From: Xestospongia bergquistia | Taxonomy: Eukaryota > Porifera > Demospongiae > Haplosclerida > Petrosiidae | DNA length: 64,000 nt | Reading direction: 5' to 3' | NCBI GenBank assembly: GCA_963965975.1 | Contig: OZ014421.1 | Coordinates: forward strand, 2,345,001-2,409,000 | Part shown: piece after piece, positions 1-11,619 of the stretch | Layout: each line of letters opens with the position of its first letter | Position numbering within the stretch: the stretch's first letter is position 1 | Program-made: the position numbers and the translations under genes | Notes under the pieces: model-generated | Told to the model about the DNA's origin: nothing | What the model saw: only the letters and a program-made list of their open reading frames with translations | Databases searched by the model: none

Positions 1-110
1 TCAGACCAAAATTGCTTTTAGTCTCAATATAATATAATGCTTCACTGAATCAAATGTATGAAAAAATCCCTCCTAATATGATCATGTAATCTATTCAATT
101 TTGGTCTGAT
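1..110. repeat. short inverted repeat / possible MITE
   Basis: The first 13 bases (TCAGACCAAAATT) reappear in reverse complement at about 97-109, enclosing roughly 80 bp of AT-rich DNA. This is the layout of a very small hairpin-forming element. The window begins exactly at the left arm, so flanking target duplications cannot be judged. Confidence 0.4.
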
Positions 111-3100
111 GTTTGGTTTATCAGTTATTTTTGTTGTAACTGTAACTGTGTCAAGTGACAAAATTTACAAGTGGAGTCTTTAATAACTGTTATTGACACA
201 ACAACACACTTGTCAAACAGGTGTGGAAAGAAAGATATTAGTAGAACAAGGTATGTCGAGAACGCAGCATTTTTATAAAATTTCCATGTTAAAATATATA
301 TAATTGCATTATATACGCACAATTTTTGAGAGCGATAAATCTGTCATATTGCCAGTGGTTTAAAAACACATATACACATTTAAAAAAGGTACTGTAATCT
401 CACCCAAGTAGTGAATGGTAAGGGTTAATCACATGATAGTCACATGACTGACTACAGATTCATGTGACACGATATACATTAAATACTTACTGGTAACTCA
501 AAATAATGACTGATTGCTTTCTCTAGTAATGAAGAAAAAGTTCCTTCAGTTTCAATAACTACAGATGGAAGACATAAGACAATTAAATTGTAGTTAATAG
601 TCTCAGAAATATCATGATTATCTATTACTGATTAAATTCAGGTGTCAAGTAACCAACCCTACTTGTCATGTGACTATTAGTATTCATGATTGGATGGGGT
701 TCACATGTCATGTTGATAATACTAGGACCAAGAATTTGAAGCAAATGTATTAATAGTGCCTTTTCACACTTGGGGAGTGCTGTAGTCTGGGGACAAGATT
801 AATTATTCAAGAGTGACAGCTATTTGAGTGTGGCAAATACAAGGATTAATTCACAAAACTCAAAAATTAGACTTGCAAATAATTAAGAGGTAATAACCAA
901 ATTTTTGTGGTTGACACAAAACGCAAAATTATGAGTCTGGGGAAAATTTTACGAGCAAAAGTTTGAGCGGCGAAAATTTGACATTTACGGTAATTTCAAT
1001 AACATATGGAAAAAGGGGAGGCTACTTTTAAAAGTGATGTCTATTCAATGAAATACTGCATTACGTAATAATAGACTTTGATGGATTCCATGATGTCATC
1101 CCAATGATTAAAACATCATAAATAGAGTGTGCTCTCAATAAACATGTACATTATATCCAAGTGCTTACCTTGGCAACAAAGCGTTGTCACAGACTATACT
1201 CTTTTTTTCATTCAATGCCAAAAGAAACAATTAGATATTTTGAATATTGAAGTTGTGTTGATAAAAACACTCTAATGTCTTGCCAATTGTCACGTAAAAA
1301 AAACAATAATAATAAATTTACTTGAAATGTACAATGTACATGTAGAGACAAAGGTCTCATTTGTTATTATAAGTTTGTCTGACCACAAAGTGTGGGAAGC
1401 CCCTACACAAAGGCACTATTTATTAACATCTTAGTTATAATGTGTAATCACAAAAATGTGAGTATGACGCCACCACAAATTAGGCTGATTTTGTTATCAT
1501 TAATGGAATTACACTAACCTGTAGTCATTTTCAACATAAACAGAGTATTATAGTAATAGAATGTTCACTGACAACATTATGTTCCATATAATACCTTACA
1601 TATTGTCAAATGGTTGTTTTTCATTCCATAATGGAGATAGTTTACTCAAATCCAGAATAATAAATAACATTTCCTACAATGACAAGACAATTCTATATTT
1701 AAAAAATAATAATAGTATAGTCCTGATTAACAAATTTGTACTCACATAAAGAATTGTCTTTTAATATTTTAAAATATGACCACAAATATGAATATAGTAC
1801 TTAATACACAAGTGAATTTCGAACAAACATTTGTGTAGAAATGGATGCTACACATCCATCTCGAGATGGATCATTTCCTATTTAATGAGCAGGATGTTGG
1901 GTAAGTGCACATTTTTAGAAAGTCATTGAATAAGGAAATAAATTCATAAATAAATGAATGAAGTCAGTGTAATTTGGTATTCATAAAGTCATCCATTGAG
2001 CTTGTCAAGTACTGAATTTTTAATAACTTCCTATTCAAGATGGCCACATAGCAACAATTTATACACAAGCATTTGTTAAAAATTTGTTTGTACGTTAGGT
2101 ACCATTGTCACAAATGGTCACAAATGTTTTAGTTTAATACATATTTCAATGCATAAAAAATTTTTAGCTTAATTTTATTTTTAGCTCAGAGAAATAATTT
2201 TATTTGAGTTTACATTAAGTGAAATAGTATTCTGAGCCAAAACCAACAAGTCAAAAAATGAGGTCACATTCAAAAGAAGTATCTGATTGTTTCAAAATAT
2301 GAGTCACAACATGCCCACTTCTTACATGATAGCAATACGTGTAGTTACAATCAGTCACAGCTAGTGACAGCTGTAAAATAAGAATTCCTTATAAGCAGAA
2401 TACGAGTCAAAACACGCCCACTTCTTACATGATAGCAATGTGTGTAGTTACATGCAGTCACAGCTAATGACAGCTATGAAATAAAATTCCTTATAAGCAG
2501 ATCTTAGATACTGTCAAATTTACTGCATAACTATTTCATGGATAACAATTTAAAACAACACTGTCCCTTGATTATGCCAAATATTACATATACACGAACA
2601 ACCTATCATGTACATGTATACAGTATTGTTATATGCAAGAACTGAATTGATGACCCACACTATAGGTGCTAAATTTAATCAATAATGACTACTATTGTTA
2701 TAACACAAACACTATTGTATGTACATTGCCTGAAGCATTCAAAATCACTTCTACTTTTAAAACTCATCGTCCCCAATTAGGAGTGTACTATAACAGTATC
2801 ATTACTCTAAACTCAAAGCTTACTACATGTACATGTATATGTACAAAGTAGCTTCTACAACCACTCCAACATTTAAAGCTCAATTTACTTATCATTATAA
2901 TTAACACAGTCCTATATCAGTATCATACTCTACTTTCAAAGCATAATGCATTTACATGTACATGCATATGTGTATACCTTCATGTACATGCTTGTCCCAT
3001 GTTAATTTTAATTGGAATATTTTCACATCACACAATATACTTTTCCAAACGTAAAGAGAATTAATTACATTACATGTACATGATATAATGATACTTACTA

Positions 3101-4615
3101 TTATAATGATCAATTTCTGGTATTACAATATATTGTAAGTGGATGTTAACTTCTGACTCTTATGATTCTGTATGGCCTCTTGAAAATCAGTAACAATTTT
3201 TGTTTGTAATTCTTTTAGAATTGTAGATGTTGCAGAAGTAACTCTTTAGATAAAGATACAATAATACAATAGAAATATAACATATATTATTTTATTAAAA
3301 GAAGCAAAGTTCAAACTAAGACTTCCTTATATGGTCATTTGTAATTGTAAATGTGAAACCACAAAATTTTAATAATGTACTATTGAAAGTTGATACAATT
3401 CAATATCTAATGTGAATAGACTTAATAGACTATAAATTTCTAACAATCCAGTCTATTGTTATTAGACTCTTCCTTGTTGTCTAACTATCAATATCTTTAT
3501 CCATTCATCAATACAACTATTTATAAGTCCATCCTTTTTGATAAGATTACCTATTTCTCAAAAAATATGCCAAGTTCTCTCCAATTCTGAAGATGCTGAG
3601 TCCTCCATTTTTTCTAAATAAAAATATTCTATAATGTGTATGCTACTTTATGCTGAGGCAAATATAGGTACATTTAAAAGACAAATGACATGTATATAGA
3701 ATACATGTAAATAATCAAGGGAAAATCCCTTAGCTAGTTGATGAGCTTCTTACTGAGTCCCTATAACAACGATGCACACGTACCTACAACTGTATGATAT
3801 TACATAGTAATCATTTGTTATGAACACATGGTAAAAATACTCCTATGAATCATGTAAACTTAGGTATAGAGTTTTCTGTAATGTTAAACTATGTCCATTT
3901 CAATATCATCAATTAAAAATACTAACCATGCGAGTGATATCCATTCTGAGGAGAAAGGGTGACACAAATAATGTTTGCGTAAAACAATGGAATCCCCAAT
4001 CGGATAAGAAGTGATTCCCAGCAGTCATTATCTATTGTTATTTCTACAACATAATGTCAATGTTCTGTGAATATCCCTTTTTTAGATGTGGTTGTTTATA
4101 CAGCATAGTTTTGACAACATGTCTATTGAAATACAACTGCATGGCTTCAAATGTACTAATATTACTACAGTGTGTCAGCAGACTCTTCTCCTTGGAATGA
4201 GTATGGCTAGCAAGGCAATGCTTAAAGAATATTTTTAGATAGATAGCTACATGTACTATACTGGGATAAACAAGTCATCGACACATAGGTAGGCTCATGT
4301 ATAATGTTACAGCTAAGCTGTGACTGTTACCTAGTATATACAATATGATATGATCTAAGTTTGATCAAATGCATACCTTTCCATGCTCCAATTTTGAGCT
4401 GAGTACTTAAGATACGAGCTGGTAATTCATAAGTTAGCCACACCTACAGGAGGGTTACCGTATACTTCCTAATACTAATTACGAAAGCTCAAAATGACAG
4501 GCAAATTTAACATTAATTTCACAGTTACAGTACCAAATTCATAATTAATGTTACAAAAAAATAAAACAAAAAATCACGTATGTTCTATTAGAAGAGAAAA
4601 CGTTAGTCCTAAGTA
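111..4615. other. gene-poor AT-rich stretch
   Basis: I see no coding exon with a recognisable protein here; open frames are short and shadow-like. The stretch holds the tandem repeat at 2301-2505, several copies of the palindromic motif ACATGTACATG (for example near 2828, 2954 and 3075), and simple AT-rich sequence. It lies downstream of the minus-strand 14-3-3 gene. Confidence 0.5.
2301..2505. repeat. two-copy tandem repeat, about 103 bp
   Basis: Two adjacent copies start with GAGTCAMAAC, share the CCCACTTCTTACATGATAGC stretch and end in CCTTATAAGCAG. They differ at scattered positions. No coding potential is apparent. Confidence 0.75.
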
Positions 4616-4621
4616 TTTATT
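4616..4621 (-). terminator. polyadenylation signal of the 14-3-3 gene
   Basis: TTTATT on the plus strand reads AATAAA on the minus strand, about 40 bp beyond the 14-3-3 stop codon. That is a suitable place for the 3' end signal. Confidence 0.5.
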
Positions 4622-4661
4622 TCAATATTAACTAACACGTACATTCACACCACAATATCCT

Positions 4662-5408
4662 CTAATCTTCGGCATCTTCAGTTTCATCTTTAGCATCAGT
4701 TTCGGATGTCCACAAAGTAAGATTGTCACGAAGGAGTTGCATTATCAAGGTGCTATCTTTATAAGTGTCATCACGAAGTTGATCTAGCTCGGCAATTGCA
4801 TCATCAAAAGCTTTTTTAGCTAGCCTACAAGCTTCGTCAGGTTTGTTCATGATTTCATAGAAAAATACTGAATAATTTAGAGCAAGACCTAGTCGTATAG
4901 GATGAGTTGGAGGCATATCTTTTTCTGCTTCTTTGAGAGCTTCTTGGTAAGCTTCACTTGAAGATTCAACAACCTTTTGTCTAGCGTCACCACTTTTTAC
5001 CTCAGAGAGGTAGCGGTAGTAATCTCCTTTCATTTTCTGATAAAACACCTTTGATTCTGCTTCCTGACTATTTTTTATTAAGATTGTGTCAAGAAGCTCT
5101 AACACCTCGTTACAAATTTCTTCAAGTTCAGATTCGATTTTTTCTTTGTAAATTTTAGCCAACTCTGCTCTTTTGCTTGAAGAGTCACTTTCTTTCGACT
5201 CAATGCTAGTTATAACTCGCCAAGATGAACGCCTAGCGCCTACAACATTCTTGTAAGCTACAGAGAGTAAGTTTCGTTCGTCTGAAGAGAGAACTCCATT
5301 GGATTTTTCTTTTACTACTAACTTCATCTTTTCGACCATGTCGTCATATCTTTCAGCCTGTTCAGCGAGCTTAGCCCTCTCGACATTTTCATTTTTTTCG
5401 TCACTCAT
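4662..5408 (-). CDS. 14-3-3 protein
   Basis: Intact 248-residue single-exon frame, the usual length for a 14-3-3 protein. These cytosolic dimers bind phosphoserine/threonine motifs on client proteins. Both family signatures are visible: [16 protein letters not shown] at about residues 46-61 and [18 protein letters not shown] near residues 217-234. The basic binding-groove residues are in place: a Lys at about 53, the Arg of GARRSSWR at about 60, and the Arg-Tyr of DYYRYL at about 131-133. The N-terminus ([13 protein letters not shown]) is the conserved dimer interface helix. The acidic C-terminal tail (DETEDAED) is typical and variable. The ATG chosen gives the canonical N-terminus. No intron is needed, which is unusual beside its intron-rich neighbours and could indicate an old retrocopy, but the frame is undamaged. 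The isoform cannot be assigned. Confidence 0.96.
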   Translation of the reverse strand: MSDEKNENVERAKLAEQAERYDDMVEKMKLVVKEKSNGVLSSDERNLLSVAYKNVVGARRSSWRVITSIESKESDSSSKRAELAKIYKEKIESELEEICNEVLELLDTILIKNSQEAESKVFYQKMKGDYYRYLSEVKSGDARQKVVESSSEAYQEALKEAEKDMPPTHPIRLGLALNYSVFFYEIMNKPDEACRLAKKAFDDAIAELDQLRDDTYKDSTLIMQLLRDNLTLWTSETDAKDETEDAED

Positions 5409-5540
5409 AGTTAGTTACTAGTTCACAAAGGACAAAGTCGTCGAATGAGGCAGAAAGAAGGAGCCCTTACTTTGCGGTGGTGTATACCAAGGAATGAAAA
5501 GAATGGTGTTCTGCGCATGCTCAAAGGTCACGTGGTAACT
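5409..5540 (-). promoter_or_regulatory. putative 14-3-3 promoter
   Basis: The region immediately upstream of the 14-3-3 start contains TGCGCATGC (5512-5520, resembling an NRF1 half-palindrome) and a CACGTG E-box (5529-5534), and is locally less AT-rich than its surroundings. Promoter function is inferred from position and motifs only. Confidence 0.4.
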
Positions 5541-5737
5541 AAGTAGAAAACCACAATAACAAACTGACAAACCAAATATTGTGATAACAATAATAATTTG
5601 GCAATCATTTATTCTGCTAGATAATGTTATATATTTTTATTATTCCAAGCATGTAAAGTCCTGTATATGTGTTATATGTCTAATGTACTGTTGCATGCAA
5701 TAAACATTACTTAATACAGTTATAAACAGAATATTAG

Positions 5738-8342
5738 CATAGGTGATGGAAGATGTTTTCAACTGGGGGGGCACCCTCAATGCTAACTGATCTACCCTAT
5801 ATTACATACATGTATGAGCATTATTATTATTAATTTTTAATTGTTCCCAAAAAAGTTTTTTCTTCTAGAATTTACATCAATAAATTGGTTGGCTATATTA
5901 TGCAAATCTATCTGATCAGTTATATCTTTATGTACATGTAATAACATAAGATTGTTAAAGAGTGTTTGACTCATAGTTGACCGCAGAAAGTTTTTCAACC
6001 TACGCATTGTTGAAAATGTACGTTCAGCAGTTGCTGATGTAATGGGCATGGTCAAAATAATACGCAGAAGTTGGAAGACTTCACTTAGCATTGTCTTACT
6101 ACTCTCAATAGAATTCATTAGGTCACACAGAGTTCTAAGACTAGTGACAGAGTTGATTGTTTGAGAGGGATTAGCTTGATTGTAAGACTTCAGCAAGTCT
6201 GGTAACATCTGAATCTGTATTTTTAGTTTATCAATGTTCACATCCTTTGAGTAAAGAGATATTTCATCAGGAATAGAATATTCACAGTCAAAAGCACGAA
6301 GCAGTGTTTTTTCTAAAGCAGCAGCAAGCGGCATACCTTGTTGTTGGAATCGTCTAGTTATTTCTCCTTTTACTGTTTCCATAGCTTCAAAATACTCTTG
6401 TCTATGTAAAGCTCTAGGATCTTCAAATCTGTGTGTTTCACAACCACCATCAAGCCTTTTGGATATTCGCCTATATCGAGGTAATACTGGCTCTGAAGTC
6501 AGCTCTTTAGATTCTTCCAACACTTTTTGATAAAATAGCTCAAATGCAACTTCAGATCTTTGTCTTTCCAAAAAGTTTGTTGCCAAGTTTGCACCATGTA
6601 GAGCTTCTTGTATGGTCAGGTTTTTTCATTGAAGCATGGTTTAAAACTGTTTTGTAGCTGAAAATACAAGATGTGACAGTTTTAGCCCATAATAAGTACT
6701 GAACTTGTCTAATGACTGCAAGAATCCAGCAGCTTTCATAGCATATTCATCTTTATCACTGTTTTGAACGTCCAGCATTGTTTCCAAAAGAACTTTATAA
6801 TTTTCAATGATTGCTTCTAGAGCTCCTATTCGTACAGTCCATCGTGTTGGACAGAGCATTTTTATAGAAAGTCCATTAGGTGACAGTTGTTGTTGTAATG
6901 TACTGAACAGGTGTGATCGTTTGGGTGAAAGCTCTATAAATTTTCCCAATTCCATAGCTAAATCCAAGGCTTCTTTTATAGGCAAGATGCTTTTAGTAAC
7001 AGTTTGTAGACACAAATTCAAACAATGTGCTAGGCAATGAACATACACAGCAGTAGGCTCTTCTTTTTGAAGTCTTGCAGCTACACCACTAATAGCACCA
7101 CTCATATTTGAGGCTCCATCGTAAGCCTGACCCCGACATTGAGTTATTGTGAGCTGATAACGAACAAAAAAATCCTGGATTGCTTTCACTATAGTTAGTG
7201 CATCTGTTTTAGTTAGATGAATCAATTCCAAAGTATCTTCATGAATAACAAAATTAGTGTCAACCCATCTAAGTGATATGCAAAGCTGCTCTTTATTGCT
7301 AATATCAGTTGCCTCATCTGCAATCAAAGCAAATATGGTAGCATCATGAATATCTCTCAATAGCTGCATTGTAACACAATGACCCATCAATGATATCATT
7401 TCATTCAATATTTCACTTGACAGATATTTTTTTTCATGTACCCATTGTCTAAGATCACTGCATTCTTCACTACGTACAAGTAAAAGTTGCATTAGATTAC
7501 CTTCAATCTGTTCATGACCTCTCACAGCTAAACCTTGCCGTAGCAAGTAGCGCAAAGAAGATAGCTGTTTCAAGAGCATTCTACGATGCAGTTGTTGATT
7601 CTCTTTTAATTGTTTGTCAAGTTGAGCACCTATGTCAGGTGCAGACTTAATTTGGCTAATTTTCATTACAGATTCTCTGTGACAATTTGATTTAGAGTGA
7701 AGCTTGAATCGTTCATGAGCTTTCTTCCAGTTATTGAAACCAGTGCTAACAAATGCTTTAACAGAATGCCCTGGAAGATGTTGAACAGAGAACTACCCAA
7801 GGATATGCTCTATACCATTCAGTAGAAAATTGACGATATCTACTACCTTGAAGCTTCTTAGCATTAGTAATGACATTTTGACTAGTGCTCTGGTAGGGTT
7901 GACTTGACACAACAGCAGCTTCCATATCACAACATTGTCTTTTACATGAAGTCTCCATTGGTTCATCCTCATTATCTGAAATTTCACTTAGTTGAGATTC
8001 CTTTTCAACTAGTGATTCTTAATCTAGATCTGCTTTTGTTTCTTCAATCTCTGAATAACTGTTCAAACTGTTATCAGTTATGTCATTTGATTTTTGTTGA
8101 ACTAGCCAGGAGGACAGACACATTTGTTTAGACATTTTTTTACAACATGTGACCTTTGAGCAGCTGAAGGCTGTACTTTTATTCATTAGTTCATAATGTG
8201 TTCATTGTGTCAGACAATATGTGTTAAACAGTGCATTGCATCATTAGGACAAGGTTAATTTATAGAATGCCCCCTGTGCCCCACTATTAAAAAAACTGAG
8301 GGGGCCAGTGCCCCCATGGCCCCCCTGCTTCCAGCACCTATG
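5738..8342 (-). mobile_element. hAT-superfamily DNA transposon, decayed
   Basis: The outer ends are inverted repeats: CATAGGTGATGGAAG at 5738 and the reverse complement of CATAGGTGCTGGAAG ending at 8342, each followed inward by a G/C-run. ATTAG flanks both ends, a possible remnant of the 8-bp target duplication expected for hAT elements. The interior is a damaged hAT transposase on the minus strand. Confidence 0.75.
5837..7990 (-). pseudogene. hAT transposase (TTF zinc finger / DUF4371 / dimerisation type)
   Basis: Broken transposase of the zinc-finger-MYM-like hAT group. Reading from the N-terminus: a TTF-type zinc-finger region (WYRAYPWV, then GFNNWKKAHERFKLHS) at about 7690-7860, split by a frameshift. 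Next is the RNase-H-like core (6641-7666) with acidic residues in LIADEATDIS and CRGQAYDGASNMSG, then the Cys/His-containing VHCLAHCLNLCLQ. A C-terminal part (5837-6586) ends with the hAT dimerisation motif (TSATAERTFSTMRRLKNFLR). At about 6586-6645 the two main frames are separated by an indel and an in-frame TGA. It cannot make a full-length enzyme as written, so it is treated as a dead copy. Confidence 0.88.
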
Positions 8343-8352
8343 ATTAGTCAGT

Positions 8353-8566
8353 CACTGGCAGACCCAGAATGTAGAAATAAGGGGTGCACAAACCTAATAA
8401 ATATTTAACACTTTATTATTCGTAGTACACCCTTTTAATTGTAAGGTGTGGTTGCTATGAATATACTTAAAGTAATAATTACATACCACAAGGTGTGACT
8501 TGATGATTGACTATGAATATCATTATAGAACAATGTCTCAGGCACCCCCCTATAGATTTGCCAGTG
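8353..8566. mobile_element. MITE with CACTGGCA terminal inverted repeats
   Basis: The left end CACTGGCAGACCC...GGGGTGC (8353-8386) and the right end GCACCCCCC...TTTGCCAGTG (8542-8566) form an imperfect inverted repeat around about 150 bp of non-coding DNA. It starts 10 bp beyond the right end of the hAT element, so the two may be nested or neighbouring insertions. Confidence 0.55.
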
Positions 8567-9690
8567 GTCAAAATAATGTTGACATTTTCTATGTATAGAA
8601 ATATATACATCCCTTTTAAAATGGAAACAGCAAACTGTCATCTTGAGTTAAGTGATGACTATCTATACTATTAGTATAGTGTCTGTATGTATGTCTCTAA
8701 CAAAAATGATGCATCCCTCTTTCTAAAATGTAAACTGTAGCAGGCGTTAATTGTCTTACTGGAACATGACAGTATTGTCAATTTTATTGTTTTCTATGAC
8801 ATTTTTGACATCATTACTCAGTATGCTTCTTGTTCTTGTGGAGACATACTCCGTAAAAAGTTTTAATATGTGTGCATCTATAACAGTCTTTCATGTGAGG
8901 AGAAACTCTGTTCTTTAAAATATTTATATAAATATTACATTGCAGCGTAAAAAGAAAAGCAAAAAATAACAATCTATTTTGTATTGAAGTATTCATATAT
9001 TGACTATTAAAAGATAGATACATTTGAAGTTCCATATGGCATAGTTTTGGATTGGTATCAGATCTTTCAATTCAATTGGTAAGAGAAACTGTCTGATGCT
9101 GAGGATATATATGACTAAAGAAAGACCTAGAATGACTGCCAAGCAATATGAAACTGTAGAGCGATTAATATCAGATGAATAATTACAATGCAGGCAATTC
9201 AGTTGATTCAATTATGTATTCATAACAATATAAATAATTTACAGGATTTAGCTGTAAAGTAAATAGCTTTTCATTATGACATGTAGTAGTTGCTGGATCA
9301 TTTCATCTTTTATGTATGTATAGGACAGTTTTGATTCTGTACATACAATTTGTTACCATATAAAGCTAGCTGTTATATTCTGTCCTTATTTTCAATTTAC
9401 TAAAGATCACTGAATATTGTTTAGATCTTACAGTGTTATTATATCAGCAATGTGATACTGGGCACACACATCATACCTATATGCAGTTTCAGCTAAATAT
9501 CCTAAATATATTTTACAAAGGGTGTCACTATAATATCACATAGTCACTGTACTTACTAATTCATTACCTCAAGGTAATGCAGTTTGACAGTTATGGCTAG
9601 ATAACTTATATAGCAATAGCAAGGTTCATCAGCTCTTATATCTAATGTTCACATATACACTTGAGAAATAATATATATTGTAATACAAAT
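8567..9690. other. no gene seen
   Basis: Between the MITE and the 3' end of the PPxY gene I see only AT-rich sequence and short frames. One minus-strand frame (8993-9211) is hydrophobic but has no recognisable homology or splice context. Confidence 0.4.
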
Positions 9691-9697
9691 ACTAACT

Positions 9698-9703
9698 TTT
9701 ATT
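9698..9703 (-). terminator. polyadenylation signal of the PPxY membrane gene
   Basis: TTTATT (AATAAA on the minus strand) lies about 100 bp beyond the stop codon at 9803-9805. Confidence 0.45.
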
Positions 9704-9802
9704 TGAATTAAATGACATTAAAGAAACAATGGAAACACCACATGAAAACAACAATATATACTTATGCAAAATATGAAAGAGTTTTGTATACTGAGTTTGC
9801 TA

Positions 9803-11411
9803 CTATGGCAACAAAGGTGTGACATCACTATCATTGTCATTTTCAATAGTAGTAAGTGGAGAATACTCTGGAGGTGGAGCTACTCCTGTTTTAACCCCAG
9901 CTACTCCTTCAGCAACTTTAACAGATCTGTCTTGACCACTTACAGCTTGATCATAAGAGGGTGGCATATTAGGATCATTTAAGCGACGCCCACTTGCAGC
10001 TAACAAAAGGTCCTCTGGAGTTATAATAACAGCACGAGATGGACCCGTTGGGCGGGATTGTCTAGCTTGGCCTGATGGAAAAACAAGAGGAGATGTTCCT
10101 TGCAGTCGTCCATTTGTGCTAGGTATGATATAGACTTGATGACTACCATCAGGTGCTCTTGTGACTATCCTTGTAAGGCGAGGTTCAGTAGTCCCTCCAG
10201 CTGCTCTTGCTTGAGCTGTAGCTCTAAAAACATGTAATATAATATATTATTATAATAAAATTAAGGCTATAATGAAATAGGTACATGTACATGTATACAT
10301 AACATTAATGAAAGTCTATATGTCTGGGCATGTTAGGATATTATAAGTTCATTATGTATTTAATCAACCAAAAAAGTTAGTATTAAAATTGAAATGATTT
10401 AATTTAGTGTAACACTTGAACGACTATGTCCTTGTCAAGGATCCTTAATTACTATCAAAATATAACAATTAAAGAATTGCACTTGCTCTTTACAGAATGA
10501 TATACTTCAGTTGTGGTCTAATATAGCAGTTGTAGTTAAGACGACACCTCTCACATTGTAATGATGCTTTAACTAATACATTTTCACTTTCAGTTATATA
10601 ACTACACTAACAACACTGAATGTATAGAAACTTGACTCACTTACAGTTACTATAGAAAATAGCTCACAAGTCATTTATCAAACATAAATTACTTTTAGGC
10701 ATAACAATATAATAGCTCTTTATGAAATAAAAAGTTCAAGTGAATATGAAAGGAATCCCTTTAATCAAGTGTTATCAAGTAAATGATCATGTGATGATTA
10801 TAATTATAATAAGTCATAAAATGGTGTGAACATGAAGACCTAATCAGAAATAGGCAAGTAAGATTCAAATAACTTAGCATTTTTGGGAAAATTCCTAAAA
10901 AATATAATTATGTATTTTGAATACAATAATTTTTGGGAGTAATAAACTTTACTACATTGCTAGTGGTTTTGGAATAGACAGACACAGAGACATAAAACAA
11001 GTACTGTAACCCTCCCTTAAAACCATGTGAGTTAATTTTATAGAGACGCATAAGAGACAAAGAAATAAAGTACCGTAACTCTCATCCTCATAGACAGCCG
11101 TGAGGGTAATTTATTCTATACACTAATATCAATAGAACTAACCGAGCATTTTGAGCTCTTGTAATTGCTATTTGTCGAATTTGAGCCTGTCTAGCAAGTT
11201 GAGCTTGTCTTCTCTGTAAGGATTATATAAATTAACAGATGACATTATGATATCATACTTGTTGATAATAATGTATTCTCCACCATAACAAACAGCATTT
11301 TAAGCCCAAGACAACCACAGCAATAGGAATTATGAAGTATAGGAAATTATCCGCTAAGTAAAGGGACATGTTATAAAGTGAATACCAGATATTGACATAT
11401 TACTTACACAT
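9803..11411 (-). CDS. single-pass membrane protein with PPxY motifs (spliced)
   Basis: Four exons reconstructed by phase-compatible GT/AG sites: 11408-11411 (ATG plus one base), 11259-11353, 11143-11213 and 9803-10223, with the stop at 9803. The predicted protein is about 195 residues. A very short N-terminus is followed by a hydrophobic segment (FLYFIIPIAVVVLGLKCCLL) and Trp/Cys residues. Then comes an Arg/Gln/Ala-rich stretch that looks helical, and a Pro/Ser-rich tail with two PY motifs, PPSY and PPEY. PY motifs are known ligands of WW domains such as those of NEDD4-family ubiquitin ligases, so a membrane adaptor role is inferred. The layout resembles WBP1/VOPP1-like or Shisa-like small proteins, but I cannot assign a family. 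The first 4-bp exon is the weakest part; the last three exons join in frame. It shares its upstream region with gene A. Confidence 0.72.
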
Positions 11412-11601
11412 TATTAAGAGTTTCTTTAAATTATAGGTAGTAAGATACTACTACAGCAGTTAATAGTGTACGTATAATAATAAAGATAGTTCTGAATTAG
11501 GAGATATTGCTTTACGACACGATCAGCAAATACCATTCATTAACCACACCCATACGTCATAAGTGCATCTCTAGAACTTGGGCGTGGCTCTTTGCTTTGC
11601 A
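11412..11601. promoter_or_regulatory. putative bidirectional promoter
   Basis: The 190 bp between the divergent predicted starts of the PPxY gene (minus, 11411) and gene A (plus, 11602) must hold both promoters if both start codons are right. A diverged copy of this stretch survives upstream of gene B (about 34870-35010), so the segment was duplicated together with the gene. No clear TATA box is evident. Confidence 0.5.
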
Positions 11602-11619
11602 ATGGATCAAAGAAGATTG
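11602..11619 (+). CDS. gene A exon 1 (start)
   Basis: An 18-bp exon coding MDQRRL, ended by GTGGGT. Chosen because gene B has the matching MDQEEL exon at 36505-36522, also ended by a GT donor (GTGAGT), and both splice in phase 0 to the first ankyrin exon. Confidence 0.7.

Noticed and set aside
8993-9211. Hydrophobic minus-strand frame, possible membrane exon
   Set aside because: Short, AT-driven composition, no motif and no compatible neighbouring exon.
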